Part shown: piece after piece, positions 34,596 through 43,200 of the stretch
How the letters are laid out: each line of letters starts with the position of its first letter
How positions within the stretch are numbered: position 1 is the stretch's first letter
Assembly: GCA_965230185.1 (NCBI GenBank)
Contig: OZ245995.1
Span: 1,240,001-1,304,000 of the forward strand
Direction of reading: 5' to 3'
DNA from: Motiliproteus sp965230185
GTDB lineage: Bacteria > Pseudomonadota > Gammaproteobacteria > Pseudomonadales > Balneatricaceae
Length of the DNA stretch: 64,000 nt
Notes under the pieces: generated by a model
Seen by the model: the letters and a program-made list of their open reading frames with translations, nothing else
Told to the model about the DNA's origin: nothing
Database searches by the model: none
Program-made: the position numbers and the translations under genes

Positions 34596-35807
34596 ATGTC
34601 CAGAGTACTGATTATTGGTGCCGGTGGTGTGGGTGCGGTGGTTGTTCACAAGTGCGCTCAGGTCGCCGAAGTTTTCTCTGAGATTGTGCTGGCCAGCCGC
34701 ACCGAGGAGAAGTGCAGAAAGATCGCTGCACAGGTGGAAGAGGCGACCGGCCGCAGGGTCGAAACCGCTCAGGTTGACGCCGACAACGTCCCCGAACTGG
34801 TGGTGCTGATCAATCGGGTGAAACCGGAACTTGTGATTAATGTGGCGCTGCCCTACCAGGATCTGACCATTATGGATGCCTGCCTCGAGACGGGTGTCCA
34901 CTACATGGACACCGCCAACTACGAGCCGGAAGATACGGCAAAATTTGAATACAAGTGGCAGTGGGCGTACCAGGAGAAGTTTGAAAAAGCCGGGCTGATG
35001 GCGCTGCTGGGCTCGGGCTTCGATCCCGGCACCACCAATGTCTTCACCGCCTATGCCGCCAAGCACTATTTCGACGAGATTCATTACCTCGATATCGTCG
35101 ATGTTAACGGCGGTGATCACGGCTATCCCTTTGCGACCAACTTCAATCCGGAGATCAATATCCGGGAGGTGACCGCGGAGTGCCGGCACTGGGAAGACGG
35201 CCGCTTTGTGGAGACGCCGGCGATGTCGCTGAAGCAGTCCTTTACCTGTCCGGAAGAGGTGGGCACTTACAACATCTACCGGATGTATCACGAAGAGCTG
35301 GAGTCGCTGACCAGACACTATCCGACCATTAAGCGAGCTCAGTTCTGGATGAGTTTCGGCGACAGCTATCTCAAGCACCTGGAGGTGCTGGGCAATGTCG
35401 GCATGACCGGCATCGAACCGGTGGAGTTCAACGGTCAGCAGATCGTGCCGATTCAGTTCCTCAAGCAACTGCTGCCGGATCCGGCCAGTCTCGGCCCGCG
35501 CACCACCGGCCGCACCTGCATCGGCTGTATCGTTCGTGGCGTGAAAGACGGTAAAGAGAAGACCGTCTATGTCTATAACACCTGTGATCATCAGGCCTGC
35601 TACCGGGAGGTGAAGTCCCAGGCGGTCTCCTATACCACCGGGGTGCCGGCGATGATCGGCGCCAAGATGATGCTGGAAGGACGCTGGATGAAGCCGGGTG
35701 TCTGGAATATGGAGCAGCTGGATCCGGATGCCTTTATGGATGATCTCAACAGGTACGGCCTGCCCTGGAAAGTGGTCGAAGAGCCCGGTTACGATCTGGC
35801 TCACTGA
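34596..35807 (+). CDS. carboxynorspermidine / carboxyspermidine synthase (saccharopine-dehydrogenase-like)
   Basis: NADPH-dependent enzyme that condenses putrescine (or diaminopropane) with aspartate semialdehyde to carboxyspermidine (or carboxynorspermidine). A Rossmann start (VLIIGAGGVGAVVVHKCAQ) is followed by the saccharopine-dehydrogenase-like blocks VINVALPYQDLTIMDACLE, GVHYMDTANYEP, LLGSGFDPGTTNVFTAYAA and VDVNGGDHGYPFATNFNPEI. 403 residues. The neighbours (speA, nspC, speB) make a polyamine role far more likely than lysine metabolism: with agmatinase giving putrescine, the expected product is carboxyspermidine. Confidence 0.92.
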   Translation: MSRVLIIGAGGVGAVVVHKCAQVAEVFSEIVLASRTEEKCRKIAAQVEEATGRRVETAQVDADNVPELVVLINRVKPELVINVALPYQDLTIMDACLETGVHYMDTANYEPEDTAKFEYKWQWAYQEKFEKAGLMALLGSGFDPGTTNVFTAYAAKHYFDEIHYLDIVDVNGGDHGYPFATNFNPEINIREVTAECRHWEDGRFVETPAMSLKQSFTCPEEVGTYNIYRMYHEELESLTRHYPTIKRAQFWMSFGDSYLKHLEVLGNVGMTGIEPVEFNGQQIVPIQFLKQLLPDPASLGPRTTGRTCIGCIVRGVKDGKEKTVYVYNTCDHQACYREVKSQAVSYTTGVPAMIGAKMMLEGRWMKPGVWNMEQLDPDAFMDDLNRYGLPWKVVEEPGYDLAH

Positions 35808-35904
35808 ACCCGGGGCTGTTCCGGTGCGTCACCCCGGGTGGCTGGCGCACCCCGCAGCTTAATCATGATGTACGTGGCCGATTACAGTCATCAGGTATCT
35901 GTCC
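35808..35904 (+). other. intergenic region with competing stems and a 22-codon ORF before nspC
   Basis: ACCCGGGG (35808-35815) can pair with CCCCGGGT (35832-35839), while GGTGCG (35823-35828) can pair with CGCACC (35846-35851). The arms interleave, so the stems exclude each other or form a pseudoknot. A 22-codon ORF starting at ATG 35865 (also ATG 35868) ends at 35933, overlapping the nspC start in another frame; its ribosome site is weak. Confidence 0.35.
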
Positions 35905-37080
35905 TTGAACAGCAAGAGTTTTTTCAGTTTTGATCCCCGTCGGGTTCCTTCCCCCTGTTTTGTGATCGATGAGGTAGCGATCGAGAATAATCTTCGGATT
36001 CTCGAGCGGGTGCAGCGAGAGAGCGGCGCAAAGGTGCTTGGCGCGCTGAAGGCTTTTTCCTGCTGGCGGCTGGGGCCGCTGACGGCGCGCTACCTGAGCG
36101 GTACCTGTGCCAGCGGTCTGCATGAGGCGCGGCTGGGGCGGGAGGAGTATGGTGCCGGAGCGGGTGAGGTGCATGTTTTTTCCGCCGGCTATTCCGAAGC
36201 CGATCTGCGGGAGATCCTCAGGATCGCCGATCATCTGGTGTTTAACTCCTTCAGCCAGTGGCAGCGTTTTCAGTCCCTGATTCGGGAGGCTGCAGCACAG
36301 CGACCGCAGCTCAGGTTCGGTCTGCGTATCAATCCCGAGCATTCTGAGGGCGAGGTGGCGATCTACGATCCCTGTGCGCCGGGCTCCCGGCTGGGTATTC
36401 CGCTGTCGCAGTTTGAGGGACAGTCGCTGGAAGGGATCAGTGGGCTGCATTTTCATACCCTTTGCGAGCAGGATCTGCAGCCGCTACAGCGCACCCTGGC
36501 GGCGGTGGAGAAGACATTTGGCCATCTGATTCCACAGATGGAGTGGATCAATTTTGGCGGTGGCCATCATATCAGCCGCCCTGATTATGACGTTGAGGGG
36601 CTGATCCGGCTGATCCGGGATTTTCGTGCCCGTTACGACGTTCAGGTGTACCTGGAGCCGGGGGAGGCGATGGCCATCCGCAGCGGGGTATTGGTGGCCG
36701 AGGTACTGGATGTCCTGCACACCGACCGGGATCAGGCGATCCTCGATACCTCCGCCACCTGTCATATGCCGGACACCCTGGAGATGCCCTACAGGGCCGA
36801 TATCTTCGGTGCAGGTCAGCCCGGCGAGAAGAAACACAGCTATCGGCTCGGTGGCATGACCTGTCTGGCCGGCGATGTGATCGGCGATTACAGTTTTGAT
36901 CAGCCGCTGCAGCCGGGGCAGCGGCTGATCTTTGACGATATGTCGCACTATACGATGGTTAAGACGACCACCTTCAATGGTATCGGTCTGCCGGCCATCG
37001 CGGTCTGGAATTCCGAGACCGACGAATTGCAATTAGTCAGAGAGTTTGGCTATGAAGATTTTAAGAATCGCCTGTCCTGA
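35905..37080 (+). CDS. nspC: carboxynorspermidine / carboxyspermidine decarboxylase
   Basis: PLP enzyme of the alanine-racemase/ODC fold that decarboxylates carboxyspermidine to spermidine. Motifs: SPCFVIDE near the N-terminus, the PLP-lysine strand LGALKAFSCW (Lys49), GLRINPEHSEG, ISGLHFHTLCEQD, INFGGGHHISR, VYLEPGEAMAI, and the substrate-side DTSATCHMPDTLEMPYR with GGMTCLAGDVIGDY. 391 residues. TTG 35905 is the only start in frame near the conserved N-terminus, with AGG 9 nt upstream. Together with the gene before it, this replaces the SAM-dependent speD/speE route. Confidence 0.93.
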   Translation: MNSKSFFSFDPRRVPSPCFVIDEVAIENNLRILERVQRESGAKVLGALKAFSCWRLGPLTARYLSGTCASGLHEARLGREEYGAGAGEVHVFSAGYSEADLREILRIADHLVFNSFSQWQRFQSLIREAAAQRPQLRFGLRINPEHSEGEVAIYDPCAPGSRLGIPLSQFEGQSLEGISGLHFHTLCEQDLQPLQRTLAAVEKTFGHLIPQMEWINFGGGHHISRPDYDVEGLIRLIRDFRARYDVQVYLEPGEAMAIRSGVLVAEVLDVLHTDRDQAILDTSATCHMPDTLEMPYRADIFGAGQPGEKKHSYRLGGMTCLAGDVIGDYSFDQPLQPGQRLIFDDMSHYTMVKTTTFNGIGLPAIAVWNSETDELQLVREFGYEDFKNRLS

Positions 37081-37118
37081 TCGCCGGCAGCAGGTGGTGA
37101 GTCAGAGGTGATGCCGTA

Positions 37119-38021
37119 ATGGACGAATTTGATCAGCTGGTAGCTCCCGGTTATCCGGTGTTCCTGGGATCGGAAATCCGCCAGCCGGAGCCGGAAGGCG
37201 CACGCTTTCATATTATCCCGGTGCCCTATGAGGAGAGCGTTTCATATGGCGGAGGCACCGGCCTGGGACCTGCGGAGATCCTTAAAGCCTCCTGGCAGCT
37301 GGAAACCTGGGAGGGTAAAAGCAGTCCCTGCGACCAGGGGATTTATACCCGTGCCCCGGTGGATACCCGGGGCCGTGCGGAAAGCGTGGTCCGACGTATT
37401 GCCGATGCGACCCGGGAAGTAGTGGAGCAGGGCGCTATGCCGGTGGTGCTGGGTGGCGAGCACACGGTAACCATCGGGGTGATTCGAGGGCTGCTGGATG
37501 CGGGTATCCGGGATTTCGGGGTGGTCCAGATCGATGCTCATGCCGATCTGCGCGATGCTTACGAGGGTAATCCCTACAGTCATGCCAGCGTGATGAAGCG
37601 GGTGGTGGACGAAGGCATCCCGTTGTTTCAGCTGGGCATCCGGGCCTGTTGTCCGGAGGAGGTCGAGACTCGCCGACGCTGTGGGGTGCATTACCTGGAT
37701 GCCGATGAGCTGGTGCCGCAACAGATCAGCAGTATCGAGCTGCCGGTGGATTTTCCGCAGCGGGTGTTTTTTACCGTCGATGTCGATGGTCTTGATCCGT
37801 CGGTGTTTCCTTCAACCGGTACCCCGGTGCCGGGAGGGCTGGGCTGGTATCAGACGCTGGGGCTGTTTGAATCGGTGGCCCGGCAGCGGCAGATTATCGG
37901 TTTCGACCTGATGGAACATGCACCGATCCCCGGTTTTCATGCCTACGATTTTGCCGCTTCGATGCTGGTCTATAAACTGATGGGCATTGTTCAGCGCAAT
38001 GACCGGACTATTTCCAGCTGA
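37119..38021 (+). CDS. speB: agmatinase SpeB
   Basis: Ureohydrolase that splits agmatine to putrescine and urea. The dinuclear Mn site is complete: GGEHTVTIG, QIDAHADLRDAY, and FTVDVDGLDPSVFPSTGTP. The opening VPYEESVSYGGGTGLGP and closing DLMEHAPIPGFHAYDFAA are typical. 300 residues. It completes arginine to agmatine to putrescine to carboxyspermidine to spermidine within one cluster. Confidence 0.95.
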   Translation: MDEFDQLVAPGYPVFLGSEIRQPEPEGARFHIIPVPYEESVSYGGGTGLGPAEILKASWQLETWEGKSSPCDQGIYTRAPVDTRGRAESVVRRIADATREVVEQGAMPVVLGGEHTVTIGVIRGLLDAGIRDFGVVQIDAHADLRDAYEGNPYSHASVMKRVVDEGIPLFQLGIRACCPEEVETRRRCGVHYLDADELVPQQISSIELPVDFPQRVFFTVDVDGLDPSVFPSTGTPVPGGLGWYQTLGLFESVARQRQIIGFDLMEHAPIPGFHAYDFAASMLVYKLMGIVQRNDRTISS

Positions 38022-38049
38022 CAACCGATTCTGACAGACAGGCTCGACA

Positions 38050-38562
38050 ATGACTGAACTTCCTACCGATGAACACTGGATGCGGCATGCGCTGAAGCTG
38101 GCGGAACGGGCCGAATCGCTGGGAGAGGTCCCGGTAGGGGCGGTGGTGGTGCTCGACGGTCAGGTGATCGGTGAAGGCTGGAATCAGCCGATCTCCGGTC
38201 ATGATCCTACCGCCCATGCCGAAGTTATGGCGCTGCGTGATGCTGCAGCCCGGATTCAGAACTACCGGCTGGTGGGCGCGACTATCTACGTCACCATCGA
38301 ACCCTGTTCCATGTGCGCCGGTGCGCTGGTGCATTCCCGGATTCAGCGGCTGGTGTTCGGTGCCACAGAGCCCAAAGCCGGTGCCGTCGGCAGTGCCAGC
38401 AACCTGCTGGACAGTCCCTGGATGAACTATCGGATCAGCTATCAGGGCGGGGTGCTGGCCGAGACCTGCAGTGCCAGAATCAGCGCTTTTTTTCAGCGTC
38501 GTCGGGAGCAGAAGCGATTGTTGAAACAGGCTGCTGCGGATAGTAACGATCAGTCCGTCTGA
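38050..38562 (+). CDS. tadA: tRNA-specific adenosine deaminase TadA
   Basis: Deaminates A34 to inosine in tRNA-Arg(ACG). Zinc deaminase motifs: AHAEVMALRDAA with catalytic Glu, and EPCSMCAGALVHSRI. The substrate loop has FGATEPKAGAVGS. 170 residues. It lies 28 nt after speB with no terminator between, so it may share that transcript, and it converges on mltF. Confidence 0.96.
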   Translation: MTELPTDEHWMRHALKLAERAESLGEVPVGAVVVLDGQVIGEGWNQPISGHDPTAHAEVMALRDAAARIQNYRLVGATIYVTIEPCSMCAGALVHSRIQRLVFGATEPKAGAVGSASNLLDSPWMNYRISYQGGVLAETCSARISAFFQRRREQKRLLKQAAADSNDQSV

Positions 38563-38634
38563 AGCATCACTGTTCAGGCGGGGGGCAGGCACGCCGAGCA
38601 GGAATCAGCGCCGAGTCCGGCTATAAAATGCGTA

Positions 38635-40125
38635 TCAGAGGGTTTCAGGCAGCTGTTCCGGTGATTGCATAATCGCTTCCTGCTGTGACTCTGCAGCTTC
38701 AGCCTGCTCCGTTGCTTCCTGAACCGCCTGGTTCTCCTGCACCGCCTGCAGGCGGGTCTCCAGTTCCAGTTGTTCCAGATAGCGGCGAATATTTCTCACA
38801 TAGGTTACCGGTTCGCGACCGCGGGCGTAGCCGTGTCTGACGGTTTTATACCAGCGTGCCTGGCTCAGCAGCGGCAGGTGTTTCGCGACGTTCTCCCATT
38901 TGTCGGGATCCTGCCCCGCCCGCTGGGTCAGCACCCGGGCATCTTCCAGGTGGCCGCGACCAACATTGTAGGTGGCCAGGGCCAGCCAGGTGCGGTCCGG
39001 GTTTTCAATCCGTTCCGGGATCCGGGATATCTGGCTGGCAAAGTAGCGGGCGCCGCCGAAGATGCTCTGCTTTGGGTCGGTACGCTTTTTCACGCCCACC
39101 TCTTTTGCGGTCTGCTGAGTCAGCATCATCAGCCCGCGGACGCCGGTGGGAGACACGGCTTTCGGATTCCAGTGGGACTCCTGGTAGCCGATGGCGGCCA
39201 GCAACCGCCAGTCGATGCCGGTCTCCTCGGACGCCTGCTGAAACCAGTCCAGATAGCGCGGCAGGCGCTCATTAAAATGCTTACGAAAGGTCAGGTTATC
39301 CACCAGGTTGAGACGCTGGTTGTTTTCAAAGTACTTCTGTCTGAGGCGGGCGATCTCATTACGGGTGTGAGGGATGGCAAAGAATTTGTCGAGGCTGCGC
39401 CGGATGCTGCCATCACCGCTCTTTTTCAGCATCCAGGCGATGGGCTGGGGTTCGGAGAAGGAAAATGCCACTTCAAGCCTGGGGAAAAATGAACGATTGG
39501 CGGTGAATTCGGCAGAATCGACCAGGGTGTAATCCAGCTTACCGCGGTGAACCTGTTCCAGCAGATCCAGTACTTCCAGATCCCGCGTTTCCTGCCAGCC
39601 GGGCAGACCGGGGTCGAGACTTCGCAGCAGTTCGGCATGGCTGCTGTCCGCCATTACCGTCAGGGTGCTGCCAGCGAGATCCTGATAGGTTTTTGGTGCT
39701 TTATTGCCCTTTTTTTTCAGATATACCAGCTGGGTCTGGCCGTCAAGGTAGGGGGGGGAGAAGCCAAACCGCTGCTGGCGTTGTGGGGTACGGGTCAGGC
39801 CGGCGGTGGCGATGTGGGCATTGTTGAGGCGGAGGGCTTCGTAGATCTGATCGATATCGGAAGCGGCGCTGATTTTCAGGTCTACGCCGAGGTAAGTGGC
39901 GTAAAGTTGCGCCAGCTCATATTCGAAGCCGCCGGGCTGTTTATCGGCAATAAAATAGGTGGTCGGGCTGAGGCGGGTGATCACCTTCAGCTCACCCCGT
40001 TGCTGGATAACATCCAGTTGAGAACTGGGGTTGTAGCTGGCCAGAATGGGGATGCAGAACAGCACCAGTACCACCAGTACAAAGAGTCCGTCTCTGGGTT
40101 TAAAGAGGTTGTCGATCAGCATCAT
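38635..40125 (-). CDS. mltF: membrane-bound lytic murein transglycosylase F
   Basis: Cleaves peptidoglycan glycan strands from the periplasmic face. An N-terminal hydrophobic segment (FVLVVLVLFCIPILASY) without a lipobox Cys at its end suggests a signal anchor rather than a lipoprotein. A solute-binding-like SBP_bac_3 domain (about residues 45-270) precedes the SLT domain (about 290-440), whose catalytic Glu is in AIGYQESHWNPKAVSPTGVR, followed by LMMLTQQTAKEVGV and ATYNVGRGHLEDARVL. The tail (last 45 residues) is rich in Gln, Ala and Glu. 496 residues. Divergent from purL. Confidence 0.94.
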   Translation of the reverse strand: MMLIDNLFKPRDGLFVLVVLVLFCIPILASYNPSSQLDVIQQRGELKVITRLSPTTYFIADKQPGGFEYELAQLYATYLGVDLKISAASDIDQIYEALRLNNAHIATAGLTRTPQRQQRFGFSPPYLDGQTQLVYLKKKGNKAPKTYQDLAGSTLTVMADSSHAELLRSLDPGLPGWQETRDLEVLDLLEQVHRGKLDYTLVDSAEFTANRSFFPRLEVAFSFSEPQPIAWMLKKSGDGSIRRSLDKFFAIPHTRNEIARLRQKYFENNQRLNLVDNLTFRKHFNERLPRYLDWFQQASEETGIDWRLLAAIGYQESHWNPKAVSPTGVRGLMMLTQQTAKEVGVKKRTDPKQSIFGGARYFASQISRIPERIENPDRTWLALATYNVGRGHLEDARVLTQRAGQDPDKWENVAKHLPLLSQARWYKTVRHGYARGREPVTYVRNIRRYLEQLELETRLQAVQENQAVQEATEQAEAAESQQEAIMQSPEQLPETL

Positions 40126-40136
40126 TTATCAGTGTC

Positions 40137-40158
40137 CAGGCGTGGTATACACCGCCTG
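40137..40158. promoter_or_regulatory. 22-bp near-perfect palindrome between mltF and purL
   Basis: CAGGCGTGGTA joined to TACACCGCCTG: 9 of 11 positions are symmetric, centred on GTATAC. It begins 12 nt ahead of the mltF start and about 78 nt ahead of purL in the 110-nt divergent spacer. A dimeric regulator could use it as an operator; in mltF mRNA it would be a hairpin over the ribosome-binding region. It does not match the E. coli PurR operator. Confidence 0.4.
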
Positions 40159-40235
40159 AATCCAGTATCATTCGGGCTTTAAAAATCCTGGCTTATCGCC
40201 TTCCCAGACCTGCTTTCGAGAGGCTCATTTCCGAC

Positions 40236-43200
40236 ATGCTCAAGTTGCGTGGCGCCCCCGCCCTTTCCGCTTTCCGTCGCCAGAAACTGCTCTCTGCCTT
40301 ACAGGAAAAAGTTCCTGTAGTTTCAGGAGTATATGCTGAATTCATTCACTTTGCAGAGCTTAAATCCGAGCTTGACGACGCGGCACTGAACGTGCTGGAG
40401 GCCATTCTTCGCTACGGTCCTAAAGCCGAGGTTGAGGACCGTCAGGGCATCCAGGTGCTGGTGGTTCCTCGTCCGGGTACCATCTCTCCCTGGTCCAGTA
40501 AGGCGACTGATATTGCCCGCAATTGCGGTCTCGAACAGGTCGAGCGGCTGGAACGCGGTATCGCTTACTATGTGACTGCGACCGCAGAGCTGGACGAAAG
40601 TGCCCTGGAGGCTGTGAAGGCACAGCTGCATGACCGTATGGTCGAAAGCGTGCTGAGCGATGTCGATGAAGCGGAAGCGCTGTTCAGTCACGCTACACCG
40701 AAACCGATCACCACTGTCGATGTGCTGGACGGGGGGCGTGAGGCGCTGGTTGCAGCTAACAGTGCACTGGGGCTGGCGCTGGCTGAGGATGAGATCGATT
40801 ATCTGGTGAAGAGCTTCACCGAGCTGGGGCGCAACCCGGTGGATGTGGAGCTGATGATGTTTGCCCAGGCCAACTCCGAACACTGTCGCCACAAGATCTT
40901 CAACGCCTCCTGGGATATCGATGGTGAAGCCCAGGAAAAGTCGTTGTTCCAGATGATCAAGAACACCAACGAACTGGGTGGCGACAACGTACTGTCGGCC
41001 TATTCCGATAATGCGGCGGTTATCAGCGGCAGTGAAGCCGGGCGTTTCTTCCCGAACCCGGCAACACGGGAGTACGGCTACAGTCAGGAAGCCATTCAGA
41101 TTCTGATGAAGGTGGAAACCCACAACCATCCCACCGCCATTGCTCCCCACCCCGGTGCATCCACCGGCTCCGGCGGCGAGATTCGCGACGAGGGGGCTAC
41201 CGGTCGTGGCGGCAAACCCAAAGCCGGCCTGAACGGCTTTACCGTTTCCGATCTGAAAATCCCCGGCTTTGAGCAGCCCTGGGAATCCGCTTACGGTAAG
41301 CCTGACCGTATTGTCTCCGCTCTCGATATCATGATCGAAGGTCCGATCGGTGGCGCCGCCTTTAACAACGAGTTTGGTCGTCCCAACCTGAATGGCTATT
41401 TCCGTACTTTTGAGCAGTCGGTTAACGGTGCCGGCGGTGAAGAGGTTCGGGGTTATCACAAGCCGATCATGATCGCCGGCGGCATGGGTAATATTCGCGC
41501 CGATCATGTCGAGAAGGGCGGTATCGAAGTCGGCTCTAAACTGATCTGTCTGGGTGGACCGGCGATGCTGATCGGTCTTGGTGGCGGCGCTGCTTCTTCG
41601 ATGTCATCCGGCTCCAGTTCCGCGGATCTCGATTTCGCTTCCGTGCAGCGTGATAACCCCGAGATGGAACGCCGCTGTCAGGAAGTGATCGATCAGTGCT
41701 GGCAGCTGGGCGACAGCAACCCCATCGAGTTTATCCATGACGTCGGTGCCGGTGGCCTTTCCAACGCCTTCCCGGAGCTGGTCAAGGATGGTGGCCGTGG
41801 TGGTGATTTTGAACTCCGCAACGTCAACAACGACGAGCCGGGGATGTCACCGCTGGAGATCTGGTGTAATGAGGCCCAGGAGCGTTATGTGCTGGCGGTT
41901 AAGCCAGAGGATATGGAGCGATTTGAAGCGATCTGTGCTCGCGAGCGTTGCCCCTATGCCGTGGTTGGTGAGGCGACCGAAGAGCACCACCTGACTCTGG
42001 CGGACAAGCACTTCGACAACAAGCCGGTGGACCTGCCGATGAGTGTGCTGTTCGGTAAGCCTCCGAAAATGCACCGCAGTGTCGAGCGCAAAAGCTACCA
42101 GGTACCGGCGTTCGACAGTTCGGCAATTGAGCTGAATGATGCTGCAGAGCGCGTGCTGAAGCTGCCAGCGGTGGCCAGCAAGAGTTTCCTGATCACCATC
42201 GGTGACCGTACCATCACCGGTCAGGTCGCCCGTGACCAGATGGTCGGTCCCTGGCAGGTGCCGGTTGCCGACTGTGCGGTGACCACGGCCGCTTACGATA
42301 CCTGGGCCGGTGAGGCGATGGCGATGGGCGAGCGCACTCCGCTGGCGCTGGTGGACGGTCCCGCTTCCGGCCGTATGGCGATCGGTGAAGTGATCACCAA
42401 TATGGCCTCGGCCCGGATCGAGAAGCTCAGCGATATCAAGCTCTCTGCCAACTGGATGTGCGCCGCCGGTCATGACGGCGAAGATGAAAAACTGTACGAC
42501 ACCGTCAGGGCGGTGGGTATGGAGCTCTGCCCGGAGCTGGGCATTACCGTGCCGGTGGGCAAGGATTCCATGTCCATGCGCACGGTCTGGAACGATGAAG
42601 GGGAAAACAAGAGTGTGACAGCGCCGCTGTCGCTGATTATTTCCGGATTTGCGCCGGTGGTCGATGCCCGCCGCAGTCTGACTCCGCAGCTGCGCACCGA
42701 TCAGGGTGACAGCGATCTTATCCTGCTGGATCTGGGTAACGGCCAGAACCGGCTGGGTCTGTCGGCGCTGGCTCAGGTGTACAATCAGGTGGGTGTCGAT
42801 GTCCCGGACGTGGACGATGCCGCTCAGTTGAAGACCTTCTTCGCCGCGATTCAGGAACTTAATGCTCAGGGCCTGATTCAGGCCTACCATGACCGTTCTG
42901 ACGGCGGTCTGTTTACTACGCTGGTGGAAATGGCTTTTGCCGGCCATACCGGTATCGACGTCGATCTGGACCTGCTGGCGGCGGACAGCAGCGAGTTTGC
43001 TGCCGCCCTGTTTGCCGAGGAGCTGGGAGCGGTTATTCAAGTGAAGCGGGAGCAGACTGAACAGGTGCTGACCGAGCTGAATGCGGCCGGACTGGGTGAT
43101 TGCTGCAAAGTAATCGGCAGTCTCAACAGTGATGATCGTATCAATATCAGCTTTGACGACGAAGCCGTCTACAGCGAGAGCCGGATTCAGTTGCAGCGCT

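Noticed and set aside
34509..35804. 431-codon minus-strand frame opposite the carboxynorspermidine synthase
   Set aside because: The plus-strand gene is clearly real; the minus frame mirrors it almost end to end and resembles no family.
34596..35807. Calling the saccharopine-dehydrogenase-like gene a lysine-pathway enzyme
   Set aside because: It stands between speA and nspC and matches the carboxynorspermidine synthase type, so the polyamine role is preferred.
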